From Onchocerca lupi (taxonomy: Eukaryota; Nematoda; Chromadorea; Rhabditida; Onchocercidae): a stretch of 64,000 nt of DNA. The position numbers were made by a program, and so were the translations under genes. The notes beneath the pieces were generated by a model that was not told the origin of the DNA, searched no databases, and saw only the letters and a program-made list of their open reading frames with translations. The DNA is taken from the NCBI GenBank assembly GCA_028564675.1, contig JAOVVO010000420.1:1-64000 (forward strand). The letters are read 5' to 3'. This document shows positions 11,963-25,310 of the stretch, one piece after another (position 1 is the stretch's first letter; each line of letters opens with the position of its first letter).

Positions 11963-14900
11963 TCACTTATTGAATCTTAACAGTACTCTTATATTTAACA
12001 TCGAAGCTTTCACCTTACAAAACAATACTGGTTCAATCTTCTCATCATATTCAGCAAATTTTTTGGTGGCTGAAACAATTGTTGGTCGAATCCGATCGCA
12101 CAGACGTTGTACACCATTCCTGAAATAATTATGATGTTAATGTAATTTTACACCATTTTTTTCAAAATAATATTTTCACTTAGTGATTGTGAAATATATT
12201 TTCTTAATTCCTTGTTCCAAACCTTTAATAACTACTTTACCTTTCAGCATATTGATAAAGATCGTAGATCGAACAAAGAAGCTGACTTTCCACTGCATTA
12301 TTTCTTATTTTCTGCTGTATACAGTCAAAAAATCTGGTCAAACTATTACGATAAAGCATCATCAGATCACGTTTTAACAAATAATCACTGGAAACAAACA
12401 ACACCTAATTATTATAGACAGCAAAAAGCTCAACCTGGTAAAAAAGACACTGAGGTTTTGTTGATAAAATAAATAATGTATCCATTGGAAATCAATCGAA
12501 AGAAAGAAGTTTAATATATTTAAGAAACTTCAAAAGTTGAGCTCCTATTATTATCACACTGAATCTAAACATTATGGTCTTTTCATTTGTCTATTATTTT
12601 ATGAATAACTTAAACGTAGGATGTATTAGAAAATGGGGATAATCAAATTCTGATTGAAACTTAATATTAAAAAAAACCTTAATTTAACTTTGGAAAGAAA
12701 AGTCTCTGTAGTATTTGTTTATTAATATTATATTCACTTACATATTATTACAGAAATCCAATGTGCAAAATGTATGAATCAAAATGGCGAGAGCCTCGAA
12801 ATCATCCAAGAGAGAAGATAAATATATTGCTAAAGCACTTATACGAGCAAGGTGGTACTGAAGTGCATCTCCCCGGTCAATATCTTTGCAAAAAATCGTA
12901 ATCACGTTCTGTAAATCATTCATTATGGAACTTTTTTCATCAATTCTTTAACTTGCGAAAGAACTCCGAAGAAAGAAACTGACCTCGAATATATTGTCCT
13001 GGTTGAAGTTCGTTCTTTTTTTGATCAGAAAACGACCAAATAAATAATTCGATGCTTCCCGGACATCTCCTTTGTATAGAGCTAATTGCGACAGCCGATA
13101 GTATGATTTAAAGTGTGGAAATCTCAAATAAGATATGATCAGTTATTTAATACAGTATCAAAGCAGAAAAATTAGACTTGCAGTTTAAAAAAATCAAGCA
13201 TCTGAAGAAAAAATTAGACTTGCAATTAAAAAAAAAATCAAGCATTCACGAGGAATTTTCAATTATTGGAGTTTCTTAAATATAAGTAAATCAAATAATA
13301 TCAAATAATATTTCGATAAGAATAACAGTGAATGCAGACCTACGGATACAAATGTTAAAAGCTTCTTCACAAAAATGCAGAATCTCTAATTTGAGGGCAA
13401 TCCGTTCTACCAAATCTTCGAGCACTTCTTGCACAGTATCATTCGACTTCGTGCACCCATATATGAGACTGCTGACAGTTGCTTTTACTTGTGGACACTG
13501 TGAGAATTCGTCACTCTCCTTTTGCTTACAAACTCCATGGCTTCTAAAACCAATATCAAGATTTTTTTACGGTAAAGGCATAAGCGTTTTTTTAAAGTTG
13601 CGATTTTCAATAAACACAATAACTACAAACAGCAGGTACAATTTTGGAATTCTTTTAAATTTGCAATTAAATACGGGGTTTTTTTTTTTCTTCAAATAGA
13701 AAAAACATTCTCAAAATTGTACCTGCTGTTTCTTTTTAAATTTTTCAAAATCTAAGGTTGAAAATTAGAACTTGGAATGAAAAATCGCAAACGGCTAACC
13801 GGAAACACATAGCAAAGGCATGCATTAACATCAAGTCCTCTCGATTCCAATCTGTTTCCTTTTCCAGTAAATACTTCATCAAAGAGGCATAAGCACGATA
13901 GTGGATCTATAATAATACCATACATCATCAATAACTACTGAATCAATCTTTACTATAACTTTCATATGGAATAAAATTCCGTCAGAAACAGACAGAGGTG
14001 TAGACGTCTTCTCCTTTTTTTATTTCTCTCTCTTTTTCCCTACTAAATAACAAATTAATAAATTACTCATCTCGATTGCTTCTGCATGCTCTTGCCTTTT
14101 GGTATTGATTCTGCTTGGATACTGAACTCCTGCAGCTTCCAATTGAAGAGCTGACTCATGATAATGATGGAATACCTAAATAACAGTTCGAATTTTATTC
14201 ATTTTCCTTTTCAATGTTAAATCAAAATAAATTCAAAAATTTTTTAAATTGACTGATTTGAACTTAAAAAACTTAATTTGATTTAAAGCCAAAAATTAAA
14301 TTACATCTTCAATAGGGTTTTCACACTTCTCAGCAATTTTTGCTAGGAAGTAGTGACATCGCCATTTGTCCACATCACCATCCGGTAAGCATGGTATACA
14401 AATTTCAAACTGGCGTCGACTTTCTTCTAAAAGACCCTTGATCCGTCTGTCAGCCCATCGATGCCGAATATCATCCACAGAAAGCTGAATTTACAGAATG
14501 AACAAAATTGCAACCTTCTATGCTGACTAGTGTTTTCAAAGTGCACACAAATATTAGCATTTTTTTAATATTATGTGCGATAAACCTTGTCTCGATATCG
14601 ACGTATTCGAGAATTGATTTGATATAAAGCGCTACCAAAATTAAATATAACATATCGATCAAATGGATCAAAAAAAAGAGCCATTCGAAAAGAAAAGACA
14701 CTGGAATCAAAGTGCAGGGACATTTCATCTTCATCTACCTATAAATGATAGAAATTAACGTTAAATAAATTACAAAATCAATTTGGGACCAAATTTTTTT
14801 CGGAAATAAAAGAACAGAGATATACATATTTCTTTTCTCAGAATACAATGCAAATTAATTAATTCAAAAACTAAACAAAAATATGGATCAAACTACACAC

Positions 14901-17900
14901 AGTATATTATATATTGCTACTAAGAATAAATTTCTAACATCTTCCAAAATAACATAAACTATTTTGTATCAAAAAGTTATTTTTCACCGTCTGATACCTT
15001 TCTGCTTACTAGTAGAAGAAAACTTGCCGTAAAGAAAGCTGTAGTTGCAGCAAAAGCTAGAACGGTCCAATCCCAAAAAAACACTTCATCGGACAGTGTA
15101 ACAGGAGCACAAAGAAGGAACAATTTAGCATAAAAGACAGCATCATCTACTTTATGATTGCGATATGAATGCAATGCTAGTTGATAAAAAACTCCTGATC
15201 GGAGCTGAGAACTTTTTGCACATCGAGGCCAATTTTCATGAATTTCTCCCTGCGCAATGAAACGATCAAATGCGAACAGCTGCAAAATAAACTGATATAA
15301 TTATAAAGAAAGAACATCACTACTAATATGAAAATGGAAACACATATAGTACCAAAAAATCTATTAACAAAACAAACAAGCTGGCAGGAACAGATATAAT
15401 TTGATGCTTCATGAAATCTTTTTTTTTTCGTTGTTCCTTTAATTAACTTTAATTTCCAAACAATTTTTTAGTTTAACTTTTTTTATTTAAAATAATTCAT
15501 TCTCACACATTTTTCTTGCGAATATGAAAAAGAAAAGTGCATAACGCAGCATGATCTCATGCATACTTTTCAAATACTTTATACATGCCCACTACCTTTT
15601 CTTTTTCATCTTCTGTGGGTTCCAAAAATGAAGACGCTTTTTTTTGCATGAATTCAATTAGATCAAAAGAACAATTGCCATCATATGGAGGTATTTTGTC
15701 AGGTAACAATAGCGATAATACATTCTCAATATCTCTCAAACTTGGCTCGTGATTGTGTGTACCGCCATGCTCTTCCAATTGTCTCTTTCGTCTTGATGGA
15801 CACCTGAAAAAGTGAATGTCTAAGAATTTAAAAAACTTGAAATTGATTCAAAATCTAGTTCTATACAATTCTATTGCAATTGAGCAAATTACCCGTATAA
15901 GCAAAAGAGACACTGATGCACTTCATCCATGAAAGCACGACTTTGTTCGACGCATTCTCGTGTTGAAAGAACTTCAATGACTGCAGGATGAGCCCGAATT
16001 TTCGAAAATTCATTTAAAACAAATAATGGGAAACTATGCTGAAAATATATGATAATAAGTCTTTAATCCATCATGACTTTCAAAATCTATGAATAACTTC
16101 AATATTTTGAAATGTGATTGCTATGCTTTAAAATGTTGCATGTATAAAAATACTAGAAATAGTGAGCCATGACTAAAATCTCCATCCGTGATAATCTATA
16201 TAAAATAGTTTGCAAATGAAGTAAGATTTACCCTAACAGAAAGGGAAATGAAAAGGAAATTTTTCAAGCTGGCTATCAGTGAAATGTTTTCATTCAACTT
16301 CAGAATTTTAAATGAACAGAAATTCAGAAAAAAGAATACATTATCAATGAAGCATTTGCCATGCTTTGCTATCGCTTCATGCGCAGTAACTAGAATATTC
16401 AGTGCAGAAGTAAGCATTTGACAACCACCGTCATATAGTTCGGATAGTGTTTCCACTGTGTGTTCTCCTTCTAGATGGGAAGCACAACGGTATAATACAA
16501 GCCAAAGAGCAGTGTCCTAAAATGAATCAAGTTCAACAATATTCGAACATACTTTTTCAGTTCTATATATGATTTCATAAATAATTAAAGTAATACATAC
16601 TGATTCATATCCATCGAGAACAAGAAGATGAACAATGCAATGTACTAGATTAGAAATATTTTCTATGCAGATATTTTCTATAGCAAGTTGTTTGACTCTT
16701 TCAATCACTTCCTGAGTTCCAGCAAGTCCTCCGGTAAAATCTAGCAATCTGCAATTTCCAAACAACTTCTAATAAAACCTTATTTTAAATCTCCCATATT
16801 TAGAGAAATCTACCTGCTAATCCATTCAGATGCACCATTCATATCGTTTAATTGAAGATATGAATCAACTAGAATCATCGCTGTTGATAGAAGCGCATTG
16901 CGATCAACATCTTTCCAACTGAAGTTGTGGATGATAATGTCAATTACCTAAATAACTGGTTATCACAATTTTTAAATCAAATAAGTCAACATCACTTTCA
17001 AGTAAAAAAACAATAAAAACCACAAAAAAATCATGCTTTTAAATACATAGAACAAATTAAACGATGACTTTTCAAATGAAATCATATCAAACTTATTCTT
17101 TCTTTGCAAAAATTCATTAAATTCTAGAATACACTGTAATTTCTTTTCCAAAAATGTGAATACCCTATCAAATTGACGACTATCGAACAATCGCTGAATG
17201 GCTTCAAGGCTTTCTCGACGCTCCATTTGAACAATGAGATTCTGAACTGTTTCCAAATTAATTAATTCATAGCCATTAATCAGCGATTGGTATTTAATTT
17301 CAGAATTACAGCTAGATTTTAACGTAGCCAATAACATCCACAAATGATTTTTACAAACCTGAAAAATGTTGAATATCAGGACCAAACAATGAACTTTAAC
17401 AGAAGAGAAAAATATAGGCTCTGAATAATACTAAATTTAACTTCTTAGTTCTTCTAAGGATAGTCCAACTGAAAGAGCTAGAAAATGCCTTGTACCTGGA
17501 AGCAAAAAGTGCTTGTACCATTTATTGCAATTGACCAAAGTATTCGAACGCGTAGTTCTTGTTCCAGAAACGATGAAGAAAGTGAAGAGTAGCAAATAAA
17601 TGTGGCTTTTTCGGAGCCCAATTCAGCTAGCATCGTATGAATAGAAAGAAATCCATCGCCTCGAATCATTGAAGTATTTCCAAAATTTGTAATCCAGCGA
17701 GCATAACAACCAATAATGACCTGAACAATAACGAAACAGTATTTTTTAATAGAATATGAAATCTTGTTGAATGAATTCCCATGCATACTAAAAGAGCCAG
17801 GAAATATGAGCAATCAAACTAAAATTTGTTTTCATTAATAATCAGAGGTAAAACATTGATATCAGGAAAAGTTATCAATCTCCAACAAATTTTGACCAAT

Positions 17901-20900
17901 GTAGTTCATCGTGATGTTCGAGTGGTAACAGTTAATTAAGAGATATTGAAATATGATATTATATTCGGGAAGATTGAAACAAATCCAGAAAATATTACCA
18001 CGAGTTAGTCACTAAAACTAGGCTAAACTATCGATAATCTGATAACTGGATCAACTAACAAGAAAAATTGACAGCTTAAACCATCAGGAACTTTTCAGTA
18101 ACTGCAGTAAGCCATATCATAACAGTATATGAATATAGTTCCTCTTAATGAAGAGACAATCCTCATAATCAAATAGCAATATGATTGATGTTCAATGTAT
18201 CAATTATCAGACTAAAGCATCATCAATTCTATCCTTTTCTTATATTATAATTGATAAATAGCTAAATACCCAGCTCTATCACATTTCAATGGATCAGAAA
18301 TACTTTGAAATGTAAGCGAATTTCATCGCATTAACTATCATGGCATTTCTTAATTTTTATTCAACCAACCTTGCTTATATTATTTCCCGAGCCATTATAA
18401 AAGATAAACTGAACAACTAACTCTAACTCTGATTCTTTTCAAGAGGAAATAGATAAATAAAGAATACCTTTGGAAATTAATTTAATAAAAGCCATAAAAT
18501 CTAATAACTTTTATTGCCCTCCATATCCCAGTTTCTCATCCGTAATTTTTAATCAAAAATGATAGCACCTCTCGTAAATGATCCGTAATAATAATGCAAA
18601 AGCAATTCTTCGAATACCAAAAGAGTAACTGCTCCAACATTTCAAAAATTTGACCGTTTGTGTCCATAAACCTCCTTGCGAGATATGTGACGCACCTACG
18701 CAACGACGCTTTATCATCCATCAGAACATTTAAAGGAATTCTTTTCGCAGATAAGCCTGCCATTGAGGATGATTTCGCCGATAAAAGTGGAATAATTGAC
18801 GATTCTTGTGCGCATGAATAATTTAGCAACTGAAAAAACACACCGATAAACTAATTAGGAGAGGAATCAAAGAACAAATCCAAGCCGAATTATATATAAT
18901 GTTAAGCAGATATACTCGTAAACATACTGAAGCAATCAAAATTTGATCATTTTCTGAACCGGACTCCTCAATGTTAAATTCTGCGCGAAAACGAACGGAA
19001 CGTCGCCTCCAGTCCAAACCAGAGTCTGACCGTTTTCGTTTTCTAAGAGGTGCATGAAACAGTAAAAATAATCATTATTTAACATCAGTAATGCTATGTA
19101 ATTTAGTATAACGCAGCTTTTATTGAAATATGAGTGTGTACCGATGCGACCATACCACTTACTCATAAATTCACAGTCCGAATATTTACATCCTCCTACA
19201 GAAAAAAATATCTACAATACAAGTATTTTATTCTCTGAAAATGGCTATGTAAATTTTAACTTTCAATATATTATTAATAATTATAATTTCAATCACTTAA
19301 ATTTAATTTTGTAAAAAAACGATTAAATTGTAGCAATAAATAGAAAGCACAAAAATTAACACAACTCACAATATTTGAAGCACACTGAATAACTTCGATG
19401 GATACAATTTTGTCAATTAAATCCTGGATTACATTAACACAATCCATAAGATCATTAGAAACATCATGAACATCCTCGAATTCATCCAACGCATTCGTAC
19501 CACATATCACTATGGCTTGTTTTGAGAACTGCGGAAAATAATGAAGTATATGTTAATAAATTGTCGTACTACATCTAATATTTTAATATTAAGTCCTCCA
19601 AATCAAACTTGGAAAGAAATTTTATAATTTCCTGCAGATATCTGAACATGTCATCTTAATTCAGTTGCATATAAATTCATGGCAAGAAATTATTGTTTAA
19701 AATATGCTAATAAACAGCACCAACTGATGATATTATAGTGCGATGCACTAGAATGGATAAAATTGTATGATTAATAAGTACAGTTGTTTTTAGTACAAAG
19801 GAACATTAATTATATGGAAAATTAAAGCGCTGAGCGACTTACACTGGAGAAAGATTCGATACGGTCATATATATCGCACAAATAAATTCCTATTTCTGCT
19901 AAGCTGAAAGATAAGATGCAATGTTTAAAAAAAGAGAAAAATAAGCGAAGTGAAAAAAAAAAAACCACGTTTTACAATGATAAAAACAATAACAAACTTT
20001 GAACAAGTATCCATGTTAACCACCACTGGTTTGAATACAGGTTCAACACAAACAATAGATTTCCCAATATTTGTGATTTCATTTAGAATCTGCAAATGAT
20101 CTCAAAGTAATAACTCTGAAACAGCATCCATAAATTTTAATATCTAAAATTATTCCTTTATGTTTCTAGTATATCCTAGTTATTTCAGTCAGCTCCTAAA
20201 ATTCCTAAATTTCTCTAAATATGATTTATTGTTTATTTATCAAACGAACAAGAACATGAAGACCAACGAACAATATTGCACAGAAATAAAAATTTCATTA
20301 AATTTCATATATATATATTTACTTTTACACAACAAAATACCGTTTTAAATTATTTCAAGAGAAAATAAAAGCAGAAGTGAACCAACAAAAATGTAAAACA
20401 TGAAAATCAACTAATTCAAAGACCACTTAAAACACAGAAACAGGAATCAAACAAGTTAACAAAAACGATTAAACTTACTAATTCTTTTTCTTTCTCTGTA
20501 ATTTTCACAATATTTTTATCCTGTACAAGAATCGGGTCTTCGTTAAAAATCTGGCGACATTTCATTCCCCAGTAAGAATTCGTTTCTCGAATGATTTCTT
20601 TCAAAACTCGTCCCAAAAAATAAGTCCTATCGTACTCTAATATTGATTTTATTTTTAGAAGACAATCTGGAATTAGTAAAAGCTTGATAAGTACTTTTCA
20701 GCATTTCCTAGCAGTTCTTTTTACGATCTAGCATATGAAATATGCTACATAAAATAACTCTCCAGGTTCAGTTAACAGTTAGTTATCGTGCAAATTTTCT
20801 TCTTTCTATTGGACAATATTTAATGAATCTAGTTCATCTCAAAGTTCACATTTATTTTTGCAAAATATTTCATTTTCTTCCGATTCAAGTATTTCAAAGC

Positions 20901-21021
20901 ATTAAACTAGAGTAATTATTTATTAAAATATATATATTTGAGCGTTTAAACCGGATGATTAATTTCCAAAACACTCAGATGAATATTCTACCAAGCGTCC
21001 TCAATATGAGAAAACATTAGA

Positions 21022-21052
<31 letters not shown>

Positions 21053-22299
21053 AAGCTTAGCATCTCAAACTGCATTGCACCTCATCAAAAAATTGGTAGA
21101 TAAGTTTAACAAAAGATATGAAAAAAAAAACCTTCAAACAGATTAGCGTTGTACAAAGCGATAAGAGTTCCGCGAATAACGCTACAGGCAGATGAACAAT
21201 TTCCGAAGGCAAACAGTGCCATAGACCAATCCCGTACTTTTAAAGATTCTTCTCCTACATATTTCCATAAATAATCATCATTTGGATATACAGTTAACGC
21301 CTGAAAATTCCACGATCTATATTTTTAGGCAAACAGTGCCATAGACCGAAGCAAATAATATTCTTGACTATCGAAAAGCTGATTCTCATTTACCAGCGGA
21401 ATATTATCCTGGCAAATAAAAGATGATGATGAAAATGAAGAATACGGACATTATAAAAATAAAACTTACACTTAACAAATGATCTATTGGATCGTCTAGA
21501 AGTCGACCGATATTGAAATGTAAGGATGAAAAAAGGCGAGCCATTGCTGACACACGAGACTGATTCGCACGAGCTTCTTTCCTAGCTTCATTCCAGTCGA
21601 ACAAATTGATATTGACCTGTAAAGTAAAAATAACAGAAAAAGTGTTATACAAATAAATTGATCGATTATTTAAGTAGCAATGCAAATCAGAATCTATAAC
21701 TAATTCTAATATTCGAGAAGCTATTCGCATTATCATGTAATCCAAACATACAATTTTTATTGAGGTAATAAATAATCACTTTGCAAACCAATTAAATTAG
21801 ATCAAATCTAAAAAAAAAAATGAAAATAAGAGAATTTTTTTACGCTTATATCATGGAATCAGAAAAATGACAAATTAATATGTTGACTTCAAATTTCTGA
21901 AGAATTGGATGCTGAAGAAGTTTTTCCATCATTGTAAGCGCTTTCTGCCTCAGACCATTTATGATAAGATTGAGAGCTGTAGTGTAATCTGCTTGCAGTG
22001 AAGCTTCCTGCAATTAATTTATTCCGTACTCGACAATATCATACATTATTTAATATAATTACACCAATAAAACTTACAACTGCTTCTTCAGTTTGTGCTC
22101 CATCATCCACAGAATCCCAAACATTAGTGTCATCGTCCCCATCATCATCGCTACTTTTCTCTTCACTTTCATCTTCACTGCTGCTTTCTTCAGCTGAATT
22201 TTCATCACTTTCCATACTGCTTTCCTCTTCATCCTCTTCCTCATCATCGCTACTGTTTTCGACATCATCTATTCGTACCGCATCACTCGGTTCTGCCAT
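11963..22299 (-). CDS. cabin1-like: CABIN1-like TPR protein of the HIRA histone-chaperone complex
   Basis: About 27 minus-strand exons give roughly 1,450 aa, against ~2,220 in human. Firm exons include 22299-22078, 22007-21888, 21616-21470, 21300-21132, 20666-20479, 20089-19998, 19903-19843, 19528-19370, 19042-18928, 18829-18569, 17720-17496, 16748-16601, 16516-16340, 16038-15893, 15803-15578, 15279-15010, 14738-14586 and 14484-14305. Matches in CABIN1 order are: an acidic N-terminus; TPR-like YPNDDYLWKYVGEESLKV; a basic KRKRSDSGLDWRRRSVRFR; RRESLEAIQRLFDS; EVHQCLFCLYG; KWRCHYFLAKIAEK; RFPHFKSYYRLSQLAL; KRTNFNQDN. CABIN1 works with HIRA and UBN1 in histone H3.3 deposition. The long mammalian C-terminus that carries calcineurin and MEF2 binding has no counterpart. 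Unclear joins: around 21346, between 19370 and 19042, at 17164/16918, and near 14067/13906. Confidence 0.85.
13168..13246. repeat. Imperfect ~40 bp tandem duplication in a CABIN1-like intron
   Basis: Two adjacent copies of a segment containing AAAAATTAGACTTGCA and ending AAAAATCAAGCAT differ mainly in the length of A runs. Probably a slippage duplication without function. Confidence 0.75.
13627..13731. repeat. Perfect 20 bp inverted repeat inside a CABIN1-like intron
   Basis: Arms 13627-13646 and 13712-13731 are exact reverse complements (AAACAGCAGGTACAATTTTG and mirror) with a 65 bp spacer rich in T. Both arms lie in the intron between exons ending at 13800 and starting near 13552. Confidence 0.9.
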
Positions 22300-22311
22300 C
22301 AATTTGTAAGC

Positions 22312-22314
22312 CTA
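22312..22314 (-). promoter_or_regulatory. Candidate trans-splice acceptor of the CABIN1-like gene
   Basis: On the minus strand the sequence TTTTAG ends 12 bases before the ATG at 22299, and no upstream exon with a fitting donor is visible. This is the usual position for a spliced-leader acceptor in nematodes. It fits the gene being a downstream cistron of the eIF2B beta transcription unit. Confidence 0.5.
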
Positions 22315-22902
22315 AAATCCATATCTCAGATATTAATGAATAGAAAGAAATTAAACTGGACCATACTTTAGTACCAGAAAATTCCGGTAACAATAAAAAG
22401 TCACTTGACAGATCAATCTATATTGATTTGCTAATTCCAGTCAAAAAATATGCAAAATTTCTTGGACTGAGGATGAGAAAAATCCTGAAATGAAGAAGTT
22501 GGTAAAAAAAAAAAAGGCACAAAAAATATATAACTGTACATTACTGAATACAATCAACTGAATCGTAAAACCATATGTCTCCTGAGATTTTTTACTTCAG
22601 TATAATATCTTTCACAAATTATTTCGAAAAGACTAATGGAATTATGAACAAATAAGTTCACCTAAAGCATTTGAAGGCCAATCAATTAAGTTTTATATTT
22701 AACCCACAGATGAAATAATTCAGCATATAGTAGAAGGATATATGAAAATACATCACTGGAGAGTTTTTTGAAAAAAGTTACTATAAAAATCATTCTACTT
22801 CCGTCATCATATACATTAAGTATAAAATGTAAAAATAAGATTAGTAAAAATTGTACTTTGATGATAAAAAGTAACAAACAAGTCCTTATCGTATAAGTTG
22901 AT

Positions 22903-25309
22903 CTACAACGACATTTCAATTCGATCACGGCAATAATAATCTCCAATAAAACGGCAAACATGGGAGGGAGTGAAAGTAGATGTATGTGATATATATTGTA
23001 ATATAAGCTCTGCAGAGATCAGATCGAAGACAGGATTCACAACTTGCACATCTTCCATCTCTTCCATCTCTGTGAAGGGTACTACATCACCAGCGCAACC
23101 GAAAGTATGTATACGATCAATATCCGCTACAAAAAAAGGGGTAAATTTGTAGAAGGAAGTACAAACACAAACTGGTACTGCATGTCGTTTAGCTGCTAAG
23201 CACATCATTAAACATCCTGAAATTTCTGCATTAAAATATGACAACTCGAGATGGCATTTTAAAATAGCATTGAAATATTGAATTTCATTCCCCCAAATAA
23301 GATAAATCCTATGCCTAACCTCTTGAAATAAATTAATAAAATTAAGCGTATGTAGTATTCAATATAAAATAAAGTAGTACCTGCTGGTGCTAAACAAGAT
23401 CCATCTGGAAATACAGCGACAGCAGAGATAAAGACCCGCGTAGCACGCTGCATAGCAGTCAGAATATCCACCGATGATAAACAATCACCATAATCAATTT
23501 CTTCATCCACTACCAACAATCGGAAACTCTTCTGGCTTTTACGAGCAGATTTGAAGAATGCTCTAAGTGTAGATGACAGCGACAATGAATGCGTTATGAT
23601 AACATCAGATGTACAAATATGATTACCAGCCTATAAAAGCAAACAGTTTGTATTTTTTTTTCTTCATTTGCAACATGGAATATAATAACAGTAAATAAAA
23701 AAATAATTTTATAAAAATATGTTATGGAAATAGCATTCGAATAATTTCGCTCAATTTAAGATTGTACTAGTCAATTATCTTTTAAAAATTCTAACACTTA
23801 AGATTTTTTGTAAATTATACTACTTATCATATTGATTATTTTAGTAAAATATTTGATTACTTTGATATATGCATAGCCTAATAATATCCAACTTAAGTTT
23901 ATCTTTACTAATAAATCTAAATTTCGATATATTAAAAGAGGAATTAATAATCACAATTGGTAACTCAGGAAGTGACAAATCCGTATTAAAAAAAAAAAAA
24001 AAAAAAATCATTGGCTTGCTGATGTCAGACTCATTGTTTATTTGAAATAAACAGTAAAAGGTAAATTAAATTTAGAATAAAAACATATATATATATATAT
24101 AAACATATATACATATACAAAAACATATATCACTTTATTTGACTATTTACAGTATGGGAGAATAATATTTTTCAACTACAAAAACTGTGTTAAACCTTGG
24201 TAATTCAGAAAAACTTTGCCAAACGTTATAACTTTATAAACTTTATAATTGTCATGAGCAGAAAAATCCACTGAATAAATTTAAACGCGAATTTTTTTGA
24301 TGTTTGAATCGAAATCAGAAAACTTCACGTTTAAATGCTTCAAGAAAGAAAGGAGCTCACGGTTCACTGCCTAGCGAACTTCAAGTTGGCAGATAACCAA
24401 GAAATGAGCAAAAGGCTACATTCTACTAAAAGATGAAGAAAGACTCTGATTATCATAATCAACGAACATCTCTAAAAGAATGCAACTAAGTTCAAGCAGA
24501 GAAATGTAAACAATTGGGTAAAAACTTATACCTGAGCACATATATCTTCGATACAAGTATCGACTTCAGTTGCAAATTCATTGATAGCAATAATAGTTGA
24601 TTTTCGAAGTTCTCGTGAGTCTATGACTTTTCTATTATCTGGAGTTTTCCAGAGTTCCTATAAGATAATAATTTGGAACATGAAGATATCATATTTATTA
24701 TTTCATTATCACAAAAATGTACTACTTTCTAAATTCAAAAGTAACCAAACATTTAAGGAATCATGAGGCACTAGATCTCCAAATGCAGCAATAGTTTGAC
24801 CGTTTTCTTCACAAATCATCTTGATTACACATAATATAATGTTTGAAACAACAAACTGATAAGGCAAAGCTCTCAATAAATGTTTCCTTTCGGATTCCAA
24901 CAATTCGATAAGATCTCTGGAAAAGATTTTTCGAGTAATTATCAAGTGATTACTGTTGATTATAATTTCGAGTGATTAATCAAATTTATAACATATCAGG
25001 AATATAATCACAAAATCTCAAGCCCAGCTTAACTTATTTTCTTTCCCATAGGAAGAAAATATGTTTTAGCATGATCTTAATTCTACAACCCACTACTGAA
25101 ATGATCTGAAAGTTCACGAAAAGACTTAGCATTTACAAAGATTTATGATTTCATCTATATTAAGTTAGAATATCCCACTACTAAAATACCAAAATGATCT
25201 GAAATAATCACAAGACTCACTTTGGACTGTTGTATTTTCCAAGACCTACAATTTTTCTTATATATGTCAAGGTATCGACTGCAATTTTGTGAGATGATAA
25301 TTTTTGCAT
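22903..25309 (-). CDS. eif-2Bbeta: Translation initiation factor eIF2B subunit beta
   Basis: Five exons (25309-25221, 24916-24751, 24657-24532, 23630-23381, 23216-22903) join in frame to 314 aa; human is 351 aa. eIF2B is the guanine-nucleotide exchange factor for eIF2, and beta belongs to its regulatory alpha/beta/delta subcomplex that senses eIF2 phosphorylation. Seen: the N-terminal helical region (YQFVVSNIILCVIKMICEE), the Rossmann-like half (SDVIITHSLSLSS, FRLLVVDEE), then CLMMCLAAKRHAVPVCVC and the beta-type end VVNPVFDLISAELILQYISH. The VNPVFD...ISAEL tail separates beta from alpha and delta. The ATG directly follows the acceptor TTTTCAG with one base between, so the transcript is probably trans-spliced. 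The start of the CABIN1-like gene is 603 bp downstream on the same strand. Confidence 0.92.
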
Positions 25310-25310
25310 G

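Noticed and set aside
22074..22309. Serine-rich plus frame and a Met/Lys-rich minus frame
   Set aside because: Both are shadows of the acidic first exon of the CABIN1-like gene.
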